Positions 35,468-46,375 of a stretch of 64,000 nt of DNA are shown piece by piece. Source of the stretch: Dietzia psychralcaliphila (lineage in GTDB: Bacteria > Actinomycetota > Actinomycetes > Mycobacteriales > Mycobacteriaceae); NCBI RefSeq assembly GCF_003096095.1, contig NZ_CP015453.1, positions 1,178,001-1,242,000 on the forward strand, in the 5' to 3' direction. How positions within the stretch are numbered: the first letter of the stretch is position 1; every line of letters starts with the position of its first letter. Under the pieces are notes generated by a model, which was not told where the DNA came from, did no database searches, and saw only the letters and a program-made list of their open reading frames with translations. The position numbers and the translations under genes are program-made.

Positions 35468-35522
35468 CGGGCTTCCTCCTTGGATCGTCACGAACCGCCC
35501 GCCTGTGGCGGACGGAGTTCAC

Positions 35523-36719
35523 TCAGCGGAACGAGGCCCGGAAGGACTCGAAGCCCTGAAGGCAGTTGTTGCGCAGCAGTTCCGGATCACTGACGGTGAT
35601 GGAAGAGACGCGCGGGACCATCGCGTGCAGCAGGGTCTGCATCTCCAGCTTCGCCAGCTGCATGCCGACGCAGGTGTGCACACCGTGCCCCCATCCGACA
35701 TTGCCGCCACGCCATTCCAGCGAGAATCGCTCGGGGTGGTGGAAGTGCCGCTCATCACTGTTCGCAGCGGCGAACACCACCGCGATACGGTCCTTCGGGC
35801 GCAGCTGGACCCCACCGAACTCGGTATGCGCGGCGACGGATCGCGTGAACGACCGGACCGGCGACGCCATCCGCACCGCTTCCACCACCGCGGTCGGGAT
35901 CAGGTCCGGGTCTCGGCGCAGCCGTTCCCACAGCCCGGGAGTTGTTCCCAGGCTCCACAGCAGCTGGCCGGTCGACAGGATCGTGGTGTCCAGACTCGGG
36001 GCGACGAAGTCAATGATCATGTTCTTCGCCTCGACCCGCCCGATCTCTCCCCGGTCAGCGGCATCGAGGACCGTCGACGCCCACCCGCCGGGTGTCACGT
36101 TCCGGCGGCCGACCGCCAACGTGTAGAGGAACAATCCGAGCGATCCGCGTACGGAGCCACGCGCCCGGCGATTCGCCGAACCGAGACCGTCGAACGTCGA
36201 CTGGCCCCAGTTCAGCATCTGCTCCGGGGTCACCTTCACACCGACCAGTTCAGCGACCGCCTGCACCGGTAGGCGGGTCGCGAAGTCGGCGATGCCATCG
36301 AAGTGATCCTGTGCCAACAGCCGGTCGACGGTGTCGGCGGCCTCCTGCTCCAGTGTGGGCAGCGACGGGCGTATCGCCCGTGAGGTCAGGGACTGCATGA
36401 GGATCATCCGGCGGTTCATGTGCGTGGCGTCGTCACTCGCGAGCGTGGTGTAGTGCCCGAGGGTGTTGGCGACCGGGTTGGCGCCCACGCCTTTGCCGCT
36501 GCGGAAAGTCGCGTCGTCGCGTAGGGCCAGCCGCACGTCGTCGAACCGGCCGATCGCGAACATCCGATGACGTGGGAGCCATACGACGGGGCCCGCGTCC
36601 CGGATTCGGCGATACACCTCCTGTGGTCTGTCGACCACCTCGTCGCCGTACAGATCGACGTCAACCACCGGCGCCCCACGGTGTGTAGCGGTCCGGAGAA
36701 GAGAGTGTCGAAGCGTCAT
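35523..36719 (-). CDS. Cytochrome P450
   Basis: This 398-residue soluble P450 has the heme loop GWGHGVHTCVG with Cys350 (Trp replaces the usual Phe), the ExxR motif at E280-R283 and an I-helix reading FVAPSLDTTI around D244-T245. The usual AGxDTT is altered (A-P-S-L-D-T-T), a form I associate with aromatic O-demethylase or aromatic-acid P450 groups. It shares an operon with the fused ferredoxin reductase. A methoxy- or alkyl-aromatic substrate fits the neighbouring hydroxylase and ring-cleavage genes, but this is inference. Confidence 0.9.
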   Translation of the reverse strand: MTLRHSLLRTATHRGAPVVDVDLYGDEVVDRPQEVYRRIRDAGPVVWLPRHRMFAIGRFDDVRLALRDDATFRSGKGVGANPVANTLGHYTTLASDDATHMNRRMILMQSLTSRAIRPSLPTLEQEAADTVDRLLAQDHFDGIADFATRLPVQAVAELVGVKVTPEQMLNWGQSTFDGLGSANRRARGSVRGSLGLFLYTLAVGRRNVTPGGWASTVLDAADRGEIGRVEAKNMIIDFVAPSLDTTILSTGQLLWSLGTTPGLWERLRRDPDLIPTAVVEAVRMASPVRSFTRSVAAHTEFGGVQLRPKDRIAVVFAAANSDERHFHHPERFSLEWRGGNVGWGHGVHTCVGMQLAKLEMQTLLHAMVPRVSSITVSDPELLRNNCLQGFESFRASFR

Positions 36720-36781
36720 CGGCCCGTCCTGGTGTCACGAGTCGCACCGGCATACGCCGCGCGAGTCGATTCCGTCATGAT

Positions 36782-36795
36782 TGACGAAATCATCA
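36782..36795. promoter_or_regulatory. Regulon operator copy 3
   Basis: TGACGAAATCATCA lies 63 bp upstream of the P450 start codon. It is the exact reverse complement of copy 2. A separate perfect palindrome, TGTCCGCGGACA, lies at 36823-36834 and may be another site. Confidence 0.8.
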
Positions 36796-36869
36796 TCTAA
36801 AAGGGTGTCAAAGGTCAAGTGTTGTCCGCGGACACGCCCGGAAAGCTGCGGCTCCGCGTTAGGCGGGCC

Positions 36870-36894
36870 GGTCAGGTCAGGTCAGGTCAGGTCA
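36870..36894. repeat. GGTCA pentanucleotide repeat covering the pyc stop codon
   Basis: Five exact copies of GGTCA run across the end of the pyruvate carboxylase gene. The stop codon (complement of 36887-36889) lies within the array. Confidence 0.85.
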
Positions 36895-39800
36895 GCACGA
36901 CTATCAGATCGCCGGCTTCGACCTGCCCGACTGTGTTGATGGCGATGCGGTCGACGGTGCCGCCTTCGGGACTCGTGATCGCGGCCTCCATCTTCATGGC
37001 TTCGATGGTGGCGACGGTGCCGCCGGGTTCGATCTCGTCGCCGACCCCGACGGCAACGGTGACCACGCCGGAGAACGGTGCGGGGATGTGGAGGTGGTTG
37101 CCGGGGTCGGCTTTCTCCGCGGCGGGTACCTCGACGCCTACTGAACGGTCGCGGACCGGAACCGGCCGCAGCTGTCCGTTGATGATGCACATCACGGTGC
37201 GCATGCCGCGGTCGTCCGGTTCGCTGATGGCTTCGAGACCGATGAGGAGATCGACGCCGGGTTCGAGTTCGACGCGGTGTTCCTCGCCGTAGCGCAGGCC
37301 GTAGAAGAACTGGTTGGTCGAGAGCTGGGAGGTGTCACCGTACTGCTCGCGATGTTGCTCGAACTCCGCGGTCGGGCCGGGGAACAGCAGCCTGTTGAGC
37401 GTCTCCTGCCGGGTGCGACCGGCCGTCTGCAGCGCGGCGGCGTCGGCATCGGAGATCGGTGGGACCTCCGGCGCCGCCGCTCGCCCCTGAAGAGCGGTGC
37501 TCCGCAGCGGCTCCGGCCAGCCGCCGGCGGGGTCTCCGAGCTCGCCGCGCAGGAACCCGATCACCGACTCGGGGATGTCGTAGGACGTGGGGTCCGCCGC
37601 GAAGTCGGCCGCGGAGATCTCGCGCCCGACCAGGGACAGAGCGAGGTCGCCGACGACCTTCGACGACGGGGTGACCTTGATCAGCCGACCCAGCATGCGG
37701 TCGGCCTCGGCGTAGGCCTGTTCGACGGCCTCGAAACGGTCGCCGAGTCCGAGGGCCACGGCCTGCTGGCGCAGGTTCGACAACTGGCCGCCGGGGATCT
37801 CGTGCGTGTACACACGTCCGGTGGGAGCGGGCAGGCCGGATTCGAACGGCGCGTACACCTTTCGCAGTGACTCCCAGTACGGCTCCAGATCGCACACTGC
37901 GGCGAGGTCCAGGCCGGTATCGCGGTCGGTGTGGGCGGCGGCGGCCACGATCGCCGACAACGGCGGCTGCGAGGTGGTCCCCGCCATGGCGGCGCTCGCG
38001 CCGTCAACCGCGTCCGCGCCCGCCTCCCACGCGGCGAGGTAGGTCGCGAGCTGGCCCCCGGGGGTGTCGTGGGTGTGGACATGGATGGGCAGATCGAACT
38101 CCGACCGCAACGCTCTCACGAGCGTCGTCGCGGCGGGCGCACGCAACAGGCCGGCCATGTCCTTGATCGCGAGTACGTGGGCGCCGGCGTCGACGATCTG
38201 CTCGGCCAGGTGGAGGTAGTAGTCGAGCGTGTAGAGGTTCTCGGACGGGTCGGCCAGGTCGCCGGTGTAGGACATCGCGACCTCGGCGACCGCGGTTCCG
38301 GTCTCGCGCACGGCATCGATCGCCGGACGCATCGCGTCGATGTTGTTCAAGGCGTCGAAGATCCGGAAGATGTCGATACCCACATCGGTGGCCTCGGCCA
38401 CGAACGCTGAGGTCACGGCTGTCGGATACGGGGTGTAGCCCACGGTGTTCGCACCCCGCAACAGCATCTGCAGACAGATGTTCGGGATCGCCGAACGCAA
38501 CTGCGCCAGCCGATCCCAGGGATCCTCCTTGAGGAACCTCAACGCCACGTCATAGGTGGCGCCTCCCCAGCACTCCACTGACAACAGCTCCGGAGTCAGG
38601 GCGGCCACATGCGGGGCGACCGCCAGAAGGCCCGACGTCCGGACCCGGGTGGCCAACAACGACTGGTGTGCGTCGCGGAAGGTGGTGTCGGTGACCCCGA
38701 GCTGCGGGCGGGACCGGAGATCGGCCGCGAACCCCTGGGGTCCCAACGCGAGGAGCCGTTGCCGCGACCCCGGCGGGGGGTTGGTCAGTGACGAGGGATC
38801 CAGACCGGGAAGCTTGTCACCCGGGTACACCGGGGTGGGACGCTCTCCGTGCGGCCGATTGACCGTCACGTCCGCGAGGTAGTTCAGGATCTTCGTTCCG
38901 CGATCGGCCGACGGCCGCGCGGTCAGCAACTCCGGACGGTCCTCGATGAACGAGGTCGTGGCCCGACCCGCCTGGAAGTCCGGGTCATCGAGCACCGCCT
39001 GCAGGAAGGGGACGTTCGTGGCCACTCCCCGGATACGGAACTCGGCGATCGCCCGGCGCGCCCGCGCGAACGCGGTCTCGAAATCCCGCCCGCGACACGT
39101 CAACTTCACGAGCATCGAGTCGAAGTGTGCGGACACCTCGGCACCGAGGGCCACACCGCCGTCCAGGCGCACACCCGCCCCGCCCGGGGCGCGGTAGGCG
39201 GCGATCCGCCCGGTGTCCGGTCGGAAGCCGTTGGTCGGATCCTCGGTGGTGATCCGGCACTGGAGCGCCGCGCCGCGGATCGTCAGCTGGTCCTGTGAGA
39301 GCCCGAGGTCGTTCAGTGAGTCCCCTGACGCGATCCGCAACTGCGACTGCACCAGATCGACATCAGTGATCTCCTCGGTCACGGTGTGCTCGACCTGGAT
39401 GCGCGGATTCATCTCGACGAACCTGTGCTGTCCACTCTCGTCCACCAGGAACTCGACCGTGCCCGCCCCCGAGTAGCCGATGTGGTGGGCGAACGCGACC
39501 GCGTCGGCGCATATCCTCTCGCGCATCTCCTGTGTCAGGTTCGGCGCCGGGGCGAGCTCGATCACCTTCTGATGACGGCGCTGGAGACTGCAGTCGCGCT
39601 CGAACAGATGGATGACCTCGCCCGTGGTGTCGGCCAGGATCTGCACCTCGATGTGTCGCGGGTTGATCACCGCTTGTTCGAGGAACATCGTCGGGTCACC
39701 GAACGCCGACTCCGCCTCCCGCGATGCCGCGCTGATCGCGTCCGCCAACTCCTCGATCGTTCCCACCCGACGCATCCCCCGACCGCCGCCACCGGCCACC

Positions 39801-40276
39801 GCCTTGACGAACACGGGGAATGTCATGTCTTCTGCTGCCGCGACGAGCTCGTCGAGATCGGCGGAGGGCGCGGACGAGGCGAGCACCGGCAGGCCCGCCT
39901 CGCGCGCCGCCGCCACCGCACGCGCCTTGTTGCCTGCCAATTCCAGGACCGACGCCGGCGGACCGACGAACGCGATTCCCGCCGACGCGCACGCCGCCGC
40001 GAGATCCGGGTTCTCCGACAAGAACCCGTATCCCGGATAGATCGCATCCGCGCCAGACCGCTGGGCGACCGCGATGATCTCCTCGATCGACAGGTACGCC
40101 CGCACCGGATGGCCGGGTTCCCCGATCTGATACGACTCGTCGGCTTTCAGTCGGTGCGGGGAGTTGCGATCTTCATGCGGGAACACCGCGACCGTTTTCG
40201 CGCCCAACTCGTACGAAGCCCGAAAGGCGCGGATCGCGATCTCACCGCGATTGGCCACCAGAACCTTGTGGAACAT
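36887..40276 (-). CDS. pyc: Pyruvate carboxylase
   Basis: This 1129-residue biotin enzyme converts pyruvate, bicarbonate and ATP to oxaloacetate. The order is: biotin carboxylase (residues 1-450, VLVANRGEIAIRAFRAS, AVAGGGGRGMRRV, ERDCSLQRRHQKVIELAP), carboxyltransferase (about 530-1000, VTDTTFRDAHQSLLATR, metal site HVHTHDTPGG) and a C-terminal biotinyl domain (ATIEAMKMEAAI). It is full length for the single-chain form. It runs in the same direction as the P450 operon and has its own copy of the regulon operator upstream. It should therefore respond to the aromatic inducer and may dispose of pyruvate made by meta cleavage. Whether the host has another pyc cannot be seen here. Confidence 0.95.
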   Translation of the reverse strand: MFHKVLVANRGEIAIRAFRASYELGAKTVAVFPHEDRNSPHRLKADESYQIGEPGHPVRAYLSIEEIIAVAQRSGADAIYPGYGFLSENPDLAAACASAGIAFVGPPASVLELAGNKARAVAAAREAGLPVLASSAPSADLDELVAAAEDMTFPVFVKAVAGGGGRGMRRVGTIEELADAISAASREAESAFGDPTMFLEQAVINPRHIEVQILADTTGEVIHLFERDCSLQRRHQKVIELAPAPNLTQEMRERICADAVAFAHHIGYSGAGTVEFLVDESGQHRFVEMNPRIQVEHTVTEEITDVDLVQSQLRIASGDSLNDLGLSQDQLTIRGAALQCRITTEDPTNGFRPDTGRIAAYRAPGGAGVRLDGGVALGAEVSAHFDSMLVKLTCRGRDFETAFARARRAIAEFRIRGVATNVPFLQAVLDDPDFQAGRATTSFIEDRPELLTARPSADRGTKILNYLADVTVNRPHGERPTPVYPGDKLPGLDPSSLTNPPPGSRQRLLALGPQGFAADLRSRPQLGVTDTTFRDAHQSLLATRVRTSGLLAVAPHVAALTPELLSVECWGGATYDVALRFLKEDPWDRLAQLRSAIPNICLQMLLRGANTVGYTPYPTAVTSAFVAEATDVGIDIFRIFDALNNIDAMRPAIDAVRETGTAVAEVAMSYTGDLADPSENLYTLDYYLHLAEQIVDAGAHVLAIKDMAGLLRAPAATTLVRALRSEFDLPIHVHTHDTPGGQLATYLAAWEAGADAVDGASAAMAGTTSQPPLSAIVAAAAHTDRDTGLDLAAVCDLEPYWESLRKVYAPFESGLPAPTGRVYTHEIPGGQLSNLRQQAVALGLGDRFEAVEQAYAEADRMLGRLIKVTPSSKVVGDLALSLVGREISAADFAADPTSYDIPESVIGFLRGELGDPAGGWPEPLRSTALQGRAAAPEVPPISDADAAALQTAGRTRQETLNRLLFPGPTAEFEQHREQYGDTSQLSTNQFFYGLRYGEEHRVELEPGVDLLIGLEAISEPDDRGMRTVMCIINGQLRPVPVRDRSVGVEVPAAEKADPGNHLHIPAPFSGVVTVAVGVGDEIEPGGTVATIEAMKMEAAITSPEGGTVDRIAINTVGQVEAGDLIVVLT

Positions 40277-40626
40277 TCGGACGTCCTCACTTCTCGGATG
40301 TGCTCTCGGGCCTGTGCGGACCCTATGGCCTCACGCGTCACGGCGTCACGGATGCCGCGCGTGCACGGGTCGCGAACGTTTTCCGGCCTGCCTCCCGCGT
40401 CCGAGGACACCGAAGGCCCGCGCCGGCAAGATCCTGGACTGAACGTCAGGCTTGACGAAATCATCACCCACGACCGCGTTCGAGTCAACCCTCACCGGAG
40501 CAGCGAGTTCTCGATGTTCCCGGCCCACACCGCGGGATGACGGGTCGGTGGGCGATCAAAGCCCGCGGACGGACAAGGTCCTCGCGAACAGGGTCCACGC
40601 TCTGCGGCGCCGCGCCGCCCATCGGC
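40277..40626. other. Promoter region of pyc
   Basis: This 350-base stretch between pyc and pepN has no credible gene. It holds operator copy 4 at 40453-40466, about 180 bp upstream of the pyc ATG, so the pyc transcript would have a long leader unless another promoter exists. Confidence 0.6.
40453..40466. promoter_or_regulatory. Regulon operator copy 4
   Basis: TGACGAAATCATCA, identical to copy 3, lies upstream of pyc. It shares one flanking base with copy 3 on the left (TTGACG) and extends to TCATCACCCA on the right. Confidence 0.75.
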
Positions 40627-43221
<2,595 letters not shown>

Positions 43222-43317
43222 CGGGGAGGTCCTCGGTTCCTGGGCGGGGGTGGTGGCCCCAGTCCTACCACCCCGGACGGGGTGGCGGCGTGGGGTCCGG
43301 GCAGGGACGATGGGGTC

Positions 43318-43944
43318 ATGACATCTTCCGGTTCCACCACCACCCGTTCCGTCGACTTCTGGTTTGACCCGCTGTGCCCCTTCGCGTGGGTCACCAGCCG
43401 CTGGATCCTGGAGGTGGAGAAGGTCCGCGACATCGAGCTGACCTGGAACGTCATGAGCCTGTCCGTCCTCAACGACGGCCGGGACCTGTCCGAGGAGTAC
43501 ACGGAGATGATGACGCGGGGCTGGGGTCCGGTCCGTGTGGCGATCGCCGCCGCACAGCGTCACGGCCAGGAGGTCCTGGGCCGGCTGTACACCGAGCTCG
43601 GCACCCGCATCCACGACCAGGGGCGGGGGATCGAGGACCCCACCGTGATCACCGAGGCGCTCGAGGCCGCCGGACTGGACGCGGGTCTGGCCGCCGCAGC
43701 GGCGACGGATGAGTACGACGACGAGCTGCGCGCCTCGCACCACCGCGGCATGGACCCGGTGGGCGACGAGGTCGGCACCCCGGTCGTGCACGTGGACGGC
43801 GTGGCCTTCTTCGGACCCGTTCTCACGCGCATCCCCCGCGGGGAGGACGCGGGCCGGGTCTTCGACGGTGCCGCCCTGCTGGCCGAGTACCCCTACTTCT
43901 TCGAGCTCAAGCGCAGCCGTACCGAGGCCCCGCAGTTCGACTGA
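43318..43944 (+). CDS. DsbA-family (mycoredoxin-like) protein with a single active-site Cys
   Basis: This 208-residue cytoplasmic thioredoxin-fold protein is closely similar to the mycothiol-dependent reductase Rv2466c along its length ([57 protein letters not shown]). The active site here reads DPLCPFAW, so the second Cys of the usual CPWC is Ala. A monothiol mechanism through a mycothiol mixed disulfide would still be possible. The ATG at 43318 is divergent from pepN. The mycobacterial protein is induced by oxidative stress; regulation here is not visible. Confidence 0.9.
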   Translation: MTSSGSTTTRSVDFWFDPLCPFAWVTSRWILEVEKVRDIELTWNVMSLSVLNDGRDLSEEYTEMMTRGWGPVRVAIAAAQRHGQEVLGRLYTELGTRIHDQGRGIEDPTVITEALEAAGLDAGLAAAAATDEYDDELRASHHRGMDPVGDEVGTPVVHVDGVAFFGPVLTRIPRGEDAGRVFDGAALLAEYPYFFELKRSRTEAPQFD

Positions 43945-43954
43945 GCCGATCGCG

Positions 43955-44479
43955 ATGACCAGTGGGAGGGTGCCCGGAACCGGCGGAACGAAAGGTGTGG
44001 CGGACCTCCGGCCACTGCGGGTCGACGACGCCGCACTCGTCGCCGAGGCGACCCTGCTCAACGTCAACTGGACGGGCGAGGAGCTGGTGACACCCGCCGA
44101 CATCGCCTCCGATCCGGTGCTGACGCACTACACCGCACTCCGACCCGATCGCGGTGACTTCGGACTGGTCGCGGAGATCGGCGGACGCCCCGTCGGCGTG
44201 GTGTGGCTGCTGTTCCTCGACGCCGCGGATCCCGGCTACGGGTACGTGGCCGACGGGGTCCCCGAGCTCAGCGTGTGCGTGTGGCCCGGATATCGCGGGG
44301 GAGGTCTCGGGACGCGGTTGCTCGAGGAGGCTCTCGCAGCCGCGCGGGGCAGGGGTCTGGACCGGGTCTGTCTCAGCGTCGAGGCCGGTAATCCGGCCCG
44401 GAGCCTGTACAGGGACCTGGGATTCGTCGCCGCGGAGGGCACGGCGTCGGAGACGATGGTGATCCGGCCGCGGGAGTGA
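43955..44479 (+). CDS. GNAT-family acetyltransferase
   Basis: This 174-residue protein has the acetyl-CoA-binding motif A VWPGYRGGGLGTRLLEEALAAA and the C-terminal motif B VEAGNPARSLYRDLGF. The ATG at 43955 lies 11 bp past the previous stop; the GTG at 43997, just before the conserved ADLRPLRVDDAALV, is an alternative. The acceptor substrate is unknown. A small hairpin (CCGCC-TTC-GGCGG, 44485-44497) follows the gene. Confidence 0.82.
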   Translation: MTSGRVPGTGGTKGVADLRPLRVDDAALVAEATLLNVNWTGEELVTPADIASDPVLTHYTALRPDRGDFGLVAEIGGRPVGVVWLLFLDAADPGYGYVADGVPELSVCVWPGYRGGGLGTRLLEEALAAARGRGLDRVCLSVEAGNPARSLYRDLGFVAAEGTASETMVIRPRE

Positions 44480-44526
44480 CTCCACCGCCTTCGGCGGCAG
44501 GGGTCCGACGTGGCAGAATCGTCGTC

Positions 44527-45000
44527 ATGCGCATCTACCTGGGAGCGGACCACGCCGGCTTCGAGACCAAGAACGTCATCGCCGAGCACCTGAAGACCTC
44601 CGGCCACGAGGTGGTCGACTGTGGCGCCCACACCTACGACGCGGAGGACGACTACCCGGCCTTCTGCATCGACGCGGCCCGCAAGGTCGTGGCGGACCCG
44701 GGCAGCCTCGGGATCGTGCTGGGCGGTTCGGGCAACGGCGAGCAGATCGCGGCCAACAAGGTCCCCGGTGCCCGCTGTGCGCTGGCGTGGAGCGTCGAGA
44801 CCGCCCGACTGGCCCGCGAGCACAACAACGCCCAGCTGATCGGCATCGGGGGGCGGATGCACTCGCAGGAGGAGGCGCTGGCGATCGTCGACGCGTTCCT
44901 CGACCAGAGCTGGTCCGAGGCGGATCGTCACCAGCGGCGCATCGACATCCTCGCCGAGTACGAGCGCACCCACGAGGCCCCGCCGGTCCCCGGGGCCTGA
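44527..45000 (+). CDS. rpiB: Ribose-5-phosphate isomerase B
   Basis: This 157-residue enzyme interconverts ribose 5-phosphate and ribulose 5-phosphate in the pentose phosphate pathway. The family signatures are MRIYLGADHAGFETK at the start, GIVLGGSGNGEQIAANKVPG around the catalytic loop and AREHNNAQLIGIGGRM. The gene precedes nei as in M. tuberculosis (Rv2465c-Rv2464c). Confidence 0.95.
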   Translation: MRIYLGADHAGFETKNVIAEHLKTSGHEVVDCGAHTYDAEDDYPAFCIDAARKVVADPGSLGIVLGGSGNGEQIAANKVPGARCALAWSVETARLAREHNNAQLIGIGGRMHSQEEALAIVDAFLDQSWSEADRHQRRIDILAEYERTHEAPPVPGA

Positions 45001-45008
45001 CCAGACGA

Positions 45009-45072
45009 GTGCCTGAGCGACACCGTGCCTGAGCGACACCGTGCCTGAGATGCACCGTGCCTGAGGGGCACA
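45009..45072. repeat. Four 16-bp tandem repeats ending in the nei start codon
   Basis: Four adjacent 16-base units start at 45009, 45025, 45041 and 45057. The first two are identical (GTGCCTGAGCGACACC), the third is GTGCCTGAGATGCACC, and the fourth (GTGCCTGAGGGGCACA) is the start of nei. Each contains GTGCCTGAG. Confidence 0.9.
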
Positions 45073-45920
45073 CCCTCCACCGACTGGCCCGCCTGCACAC
45101 CGAGTACTTCGCAGGCGGGCCCGTCCGCGTCTCCAGCCCACAGGGGCGGTTCGCCGACCACGTCGTCGTCGACGGTCGGTACTTCGACCACGCCGCGGCG
45201 ACGGGCAAGCACCTCTTCCATCACTACGAGGGCGGCCTCACCGTCCACGTCCACCTGGGGCTCTACGGGTTCTTCGACACCCACCTCGTGCCCGAGGGGC
45301 AGGAGCCCCCCGCGCCGGTGGGGCAGGTGCGGATGCGTGTCGGGGCGGTGCATTCGGAGACGGTGTATCCGGAGACGGTGCGTCCCGGGGCGGAGGACCG
45401 GCCGGCCCACTACGTGGACCTGCGCGGCCCCACCCGGTGCGAGGTCCTCGGCGAGGAGGGGGTGGCCGAGGTGCGCGCACGACTGGGTCCCGACCCCCTG
45501 GACCCTGACGCCGAGCCCGATCGGGCCTGGGCCCGGATCTCCCGCAGCGCGCGACCGATCGGCGCGCTGCTCATGGACCAGAAGGTGCTGGCGGGGGTGG
45601 GCAACGTCTACCGCGCCGAGGTGCTCTTCCGCGCCGGCATCGACCCGTTCCGGCCCGGAACCGAGTTGGATCGCGCGGAATTCGACGCCGTGTGGGAAGA
45701 TCTCGCGGCGTTGATGCCGATCGGGGTGGACACCGGGGGGATCGTCACGATCCGGCGCCCACACGACCACGGCGACGTCCCGAGGCGAGGCGCCGACCGG
45801 CCGCGCAACTACGTCTATCAACGTGACGGGTGGGACTGCCGGGTGTGTGGCGACGTGGTCCGCGCGCACACCATGGACGCCAGGACGTTGTTCTGGTGTC
45901 CGACGTGTCAGGCGCGCTGA
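45057..45920 (+). CDS. nei: Endonuclease VIII-type DNA glycosylase (Nei)
   Basis: This 287-residue base-excision repair enzyme removes oxidised bases and nicks the abasic site. The GTG at 45057 gives (M)PEGHTLHRLAR, where Pro2 is the nucleophile and Glu3 the acid. Later parts are LLMDQKVLAGVGNVYRAEVLF (helix-two-turn-helix) and a C-terminal zinc finger with CRVCGD and CPTCQAR. The start codon lies in the last of four tandem 16-bp units, so three decoy GTGCCTGAG copies precede it in other frames. It matches Rv2464c in position. Confidence 0.93.
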   Translation: MPEGHTLHRLARLHTEYFAGGPVRVSSPQGRFADHVVVDGRYFDHAAATGKHLFHHYEGGLTVHVHLGLYGFFDTHLVPEGQEPPAPVGQVRMRVGAVHSETVYPETVRPGAEDRPAHYVDLRGPTRCEVLGEEGVAEVRARLGPDPLDPDAEPDRAWARISRSARPIGALLMDQKVLAGVGNVYRAEVLFRAGIDPFRPGTELDRAEFDAVWEDLAALMPIGVDTGGIVTIRRPHDHGDVPRRGADRPRNYVYQRDGWDCRVCGDVVRAHTMDARTLFWCPTCQAR

Positions 45921-45975
45921 CCTCGCGATAAATGAGAAATGTCCCGGATCATCGACGGGCGATGAACCGGGACCG

Positions 45976-46049
45976 TGGAGCGGGTGACGGGAATCGAACC
46001 CGCGTAGCCTGCTTGGAAGGCAGGGGCTTTACCATTAAGCTACACCCGC
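45976..46049 (-). tRNA. tRNA-Gly (UCC)
   Basis: The minus strand gives acceptor arms GCGGGTG and CACCCGC, anticodon stem CCTGC/GCAGG with loop CTTCCAA (anticodon TCC) and T-loop GGTTCGATTCC. CCA is encoded at 45976-45978. Confidence 0.94.
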
Positions 46050-46248
46050 ATCGGAGCCTGACCTGGGGGTTTACCCCACGTCCCGCTCGCGCTGTAGCCA
46101 CACTACCGGAACGATCTGATGCCCCCAACTCCCGGCCCGTGAACTCGGAATCCGTGCCGAACCGGTGCTGTCGTACACTGGGCGAGTTGGTTTGGCGGCC
46201 CGGCAGGTTTTCCGCGTACGGCGCGGGATGGTCGGCCGCGCGACTCAC

Positions 46249-46325
46249 CGGGATGTGGCGCAGCTTGGTAGCGCATCCGCTTTGGGAGCGGAGGGTCGCA
46301 GGTTCGAATCCTGTCATCCCGACCA
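46249..46325 (+). tRNA. tRNA-Pro (UGG)
   Basis: The acceptor arms are CGGGATG and CATCCCG, the anticodon loop is TTTGGGA (anticodon TGG) and the T-loop is GGTTCGAATCC. CCA is encoded at 46323-46325. It lies 50 bp upstream of tig. Confidence 0.95.
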
Positions 46326-46375
46326 GCGGAGCCCGAACAACGAACCCCACACGACTTTCCTAGGAGATCATCACC

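Noticed and set aside
45009-45072. Possible CRISPR or insertion-sequence end before nei
   Set aside because: The 16-bp units are directly adjacent with no spacers and no inverted ends, and the last one is coding.
44928-45869. A 313-codon frame antisense to nei
   Set aside because: It is fully opposed to a conserved DNA glycosylase and has no family motif; its repeated HGVAQA segments only reflect the 16-bp tandem repeat.
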